A stretch of DNA of 64,000 nucleotides from Umezawaea endophytica (GTDB lineage: Bacteria; Actinomycetota; Actinomycetes; Mycobacteriales; Pseudonocardiaceae), in the NCBI RefSeq assembly GCF_025061645.1, contig NZ_JANYMP010000011.1:124001-188000 (forward strand), read 5' to 3'. The notes under the pieces are model-generated. The model was not told the DNA's origin, searched no databases, and saw nothing but the letters and a program-made list of their open reading frames with translations. How positions within the stretch are numbered: position 1 is the first letter of the stretch; each line of letters opens with the position of its first letter. The position numbers were made by a program, and so were the translations under genes. Positions 62,826 to 64,000 of the stretch are shown here, piece after piece.

Positions 62826-62920
62826 CGACCTCAGCACGTGATCGCGCGTCCGGCCGCCGTCCGCGGCGCCCCACCCGTGGGGTCGATGCCGCCGTGACGT
62901 GATCGCCTCGGCAAGGCACG

Positions 62921-62967
62921 AGCCCTTGAGGCCCCTGGAGCTTCAACCTCCAGGGGCCTCAAGGGCT
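62921..62967. terminator. Very strong hairpin, probable bidirectional terminator
   Basis: AGCCCTTGAGGCCCCTGGAG (62921-62940) is perfectly complementary to 62948-62967 around CTTCAAC: 20 consecutive pairs. It lies between the convergent 85-residue protein gene and the Z-prenyl synthase gene. No T-tract. Confidence 0.8.
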
Positions 62968-63130
62968 TCACACGCTACCAGTCCGATTCGACTCGCTTCT
63001 CCCCCGCCGTCGCCGATCCGCATTTCCGGATGGCGGCGATTTCCCCACTTACCCGAAAGACGTGTTCGCAAACATCACGCCCCGCGAATTCATCCACAAC
63101 GGCGTGGAAACCGAATTCGACCGAACGGGG

Positions 63131-63910
63131 TCAAGAGCCGAAGCGGCGGTGCCGAATCGCGTAGTCGCGCAGGGCGCGCAGGAAGTCCGTGCGGCGGAAC
63201 GCGGGCCAGTACGCCTCGCAGAACCAGAACTCCGAGTGCGCCGACTGCCACAGCATGAAACCGGACAGCCGCTGCTCCCCCGACGTCCTGATGAGCAGGT
63301 CGGGGTCGGGCTGGCCGGACGTGTAGAGGTGCTCGGCGATGTGGTCGACGTCCAGGACCTCGGCCAGCTCCTCGATCGTGCCGCCGGTCTCCACGTGCTG
63401 CTGGAGCAGCTTCCGGACCGCGTCCGCGATCTCCTGCCTGCCGCCGTAGCCGACCGCGACGTTGACCTCGAGACCTGTGCGGCCCCTCGTGCGCAGCGCG
63501 GCGGCGGACAGCCGGGCGGCGGTCTCCGTCGGCAGCATGTCCAGCGCGCCGACGTGCCGGACGCGCCACGGGTTCTCCGGCTCGGCCAGCTCGTCCACGA
63601 TGTCCGCGATGATGTCGAGCAGCGGACCCAGTTCCTCGATGGGACGGTCCAGGTTGTCCGTCGACAAGAGCCAGAGCGTCACGACCTCGACGTTCGTGTC
63701 CGTGCACCACCCGAGCAGGTCCAGGATCTTGCGCGCGCCCACCCGGTGGCCGTGGGCCACGTCGGTGAACCCCGCCTCCTTGGCCCACCGGCGGTTCCCG
63801 TCCAGCACGACACCGACGTGGCGCGGACGCTGCTTGTCGACGAGCCACTTGTTCAGCCGGTACTCGTAGACACGGGACATGACGTCCCTGACTTGCTTGA
63901 GGAGCCCCAC
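63131..63910 (-). CDS. Short-chain Z-prenyl diphosphate synthase (UppS family, Rv1086-like)
   Basis: 259 residues. Cis-prenyltransferase signatures: GVVLDGNRRWAKEAGF with the catalytic Asp, GHRVGARKILDLLGWC, TLWLLSTDNLDRP, VAVGYGGRQEIADAV, DLLIRTSGEQRLSGFMLWQSAHSEF. The N-terminus MGLLKQVRDVMSRVYEYRL is that of the (2Z,6E)-farnesyl diphosphate synthase Rv1086 as I recall, which feeds decaprenyl phosphate synthesis. The product is the lipid carrier that glycosyltransferases such as the GT87 enzyme use. GTG start at 63910. Nothing recognisable in the last 90 bp. Confidence 0.92.
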   Translation of the reverse strand: MGLLKQVRDVMSRVYEYRLNKWLVDKQRPRHVGVVLDGNRRWAKEAGFTDVAHGHRVGARKILDLLGWCTDTNVEVVTLWLLSTDNLDRPIEELGPLLDIIADIVDELAEPENPWRVRHVGALDMLPTETAARLSAAALRTRGRTGLEVNVAVGYGGRQEIADAVRKLLQQHVETGGTIEELAEVLDVDHIAEHLYTSGQPDPDLLIRTSGEQRLSGFMLWQSAHSEFWFCEAYWPAFRRTDFLRALRDYAIRHRRFGS

Positions 63911-64000
63911 GACCGAAGAGCCTACGCCGCGTGAGCCGGGTCACGAGCGCCCGATGCGGACGCGTGAAGTTCACCGCACGACCACTGCGGCACAACCTAC

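Overview
The window is high-GC DNA with many GTG starts, GTGA/ATGA stop-start overlaps and actinobacterial families (DUF397/DUF5753, DUF6542, LytB-XseA-XseB, sortase-anchored LAYTG protein). It reads as a chromosomal segment of a filamentous actinomycete, most likely family Pseudonocardiaceae (Saccharothrix/Lentzea/Actinosynnema type). The lineage is an inference from gene content, not a database match. Several genes follow the Mycobacterium tuberculosis order known to me: lpqW-typA (Rv1166-Rv1165), a pterin dehydratase next to a GT87 mannosyltransferase (Rv1159A-pimE), ychF-DUF6542-ispH-small protein-xseA-xseB (Rv1112-Rv1107), glpX-fum (Rv1099-Rv1098), phoH (Rv1095) and the short Z-prenyl synthase (Rv1086). 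Most of the window is therefore an old core with accessory insertions.

Layout. 1-3.4 kb: a truncated LpqW-like lipoprotein gene, a repeat-rich gap and typA. 3.5-6.1 kb: a 46-residue Cys/Lys protein behind an iron-box-like palindrome, a YciI protein, an auxiliary-type trpS with a Trp-Trp leader peptide and attenuator, and a PadR-led operon of small membrane proteins. 6.2-13.5 kb: an SRPBCC-Nudix fusion, a two-component system divergent from a LolA-like secreted protein, an antisense tnpB, and an ABC exporter. 13.4-17.2 kb: thiBPQ thiamine importer under a TPP riboswitch. 17.2-22.5 kb: pterin dehydratase, secreted GH105-like hydrolase, GT87 enzyme, a TetR locus. 22.5-34.8 kb: DNA maintenance and metabolism (ychF, sbcDC, rmuC, ispH, xseAB, glpX). 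34.8-43.2 kb: AraC/SnoaL pair, secreted trypsin, three tandem L,D-transpeptidases, a decayed DUF5753 regulator with DUF397 and a kinase-like gene, and a duplicated 3' end of a flavin reductase gene around a small ORF. 43-57 kb: fumC, EamA exporter, MocR regulator, ATP-dependent ligase, guaB1, ABC exporter, an unrecognised two-gene pair, phoH, DUF885. 57-64 kb: a surface/secreted region (lysyl-oxidase-like protein, two paralogous small secreted proteins around a LAYTG wall protein, two Gly/His-rich small secreted proteins) and a Z-prenyl diphosphate synthase.

The most notable non-coding structure is two repeat families. One is a 115-bp palindromic element present as two identical copies in opposite orientation 29 kb apart. 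The other is a hairpin of 23-26 bp with an invariant 9-nt loop in three copies, whose outer arms differ between copies but stay perfectly complementary. Other regulatory elements readable directly are the trpS attenuator, the TPP riboswitch, a 10-4-10 operator in front of padR, 11-bp-spaced direct repeats in front of the response regulator, and a 16-bp motif repeated upstream of three surface-protein genes.

Gene positions and reading frames were read from sequence. Functions rest on motifs I recognise; no similarity search was possible. No rRNA, tRNA, CRISPR array, prophage or large biosynthetic cluster was found.
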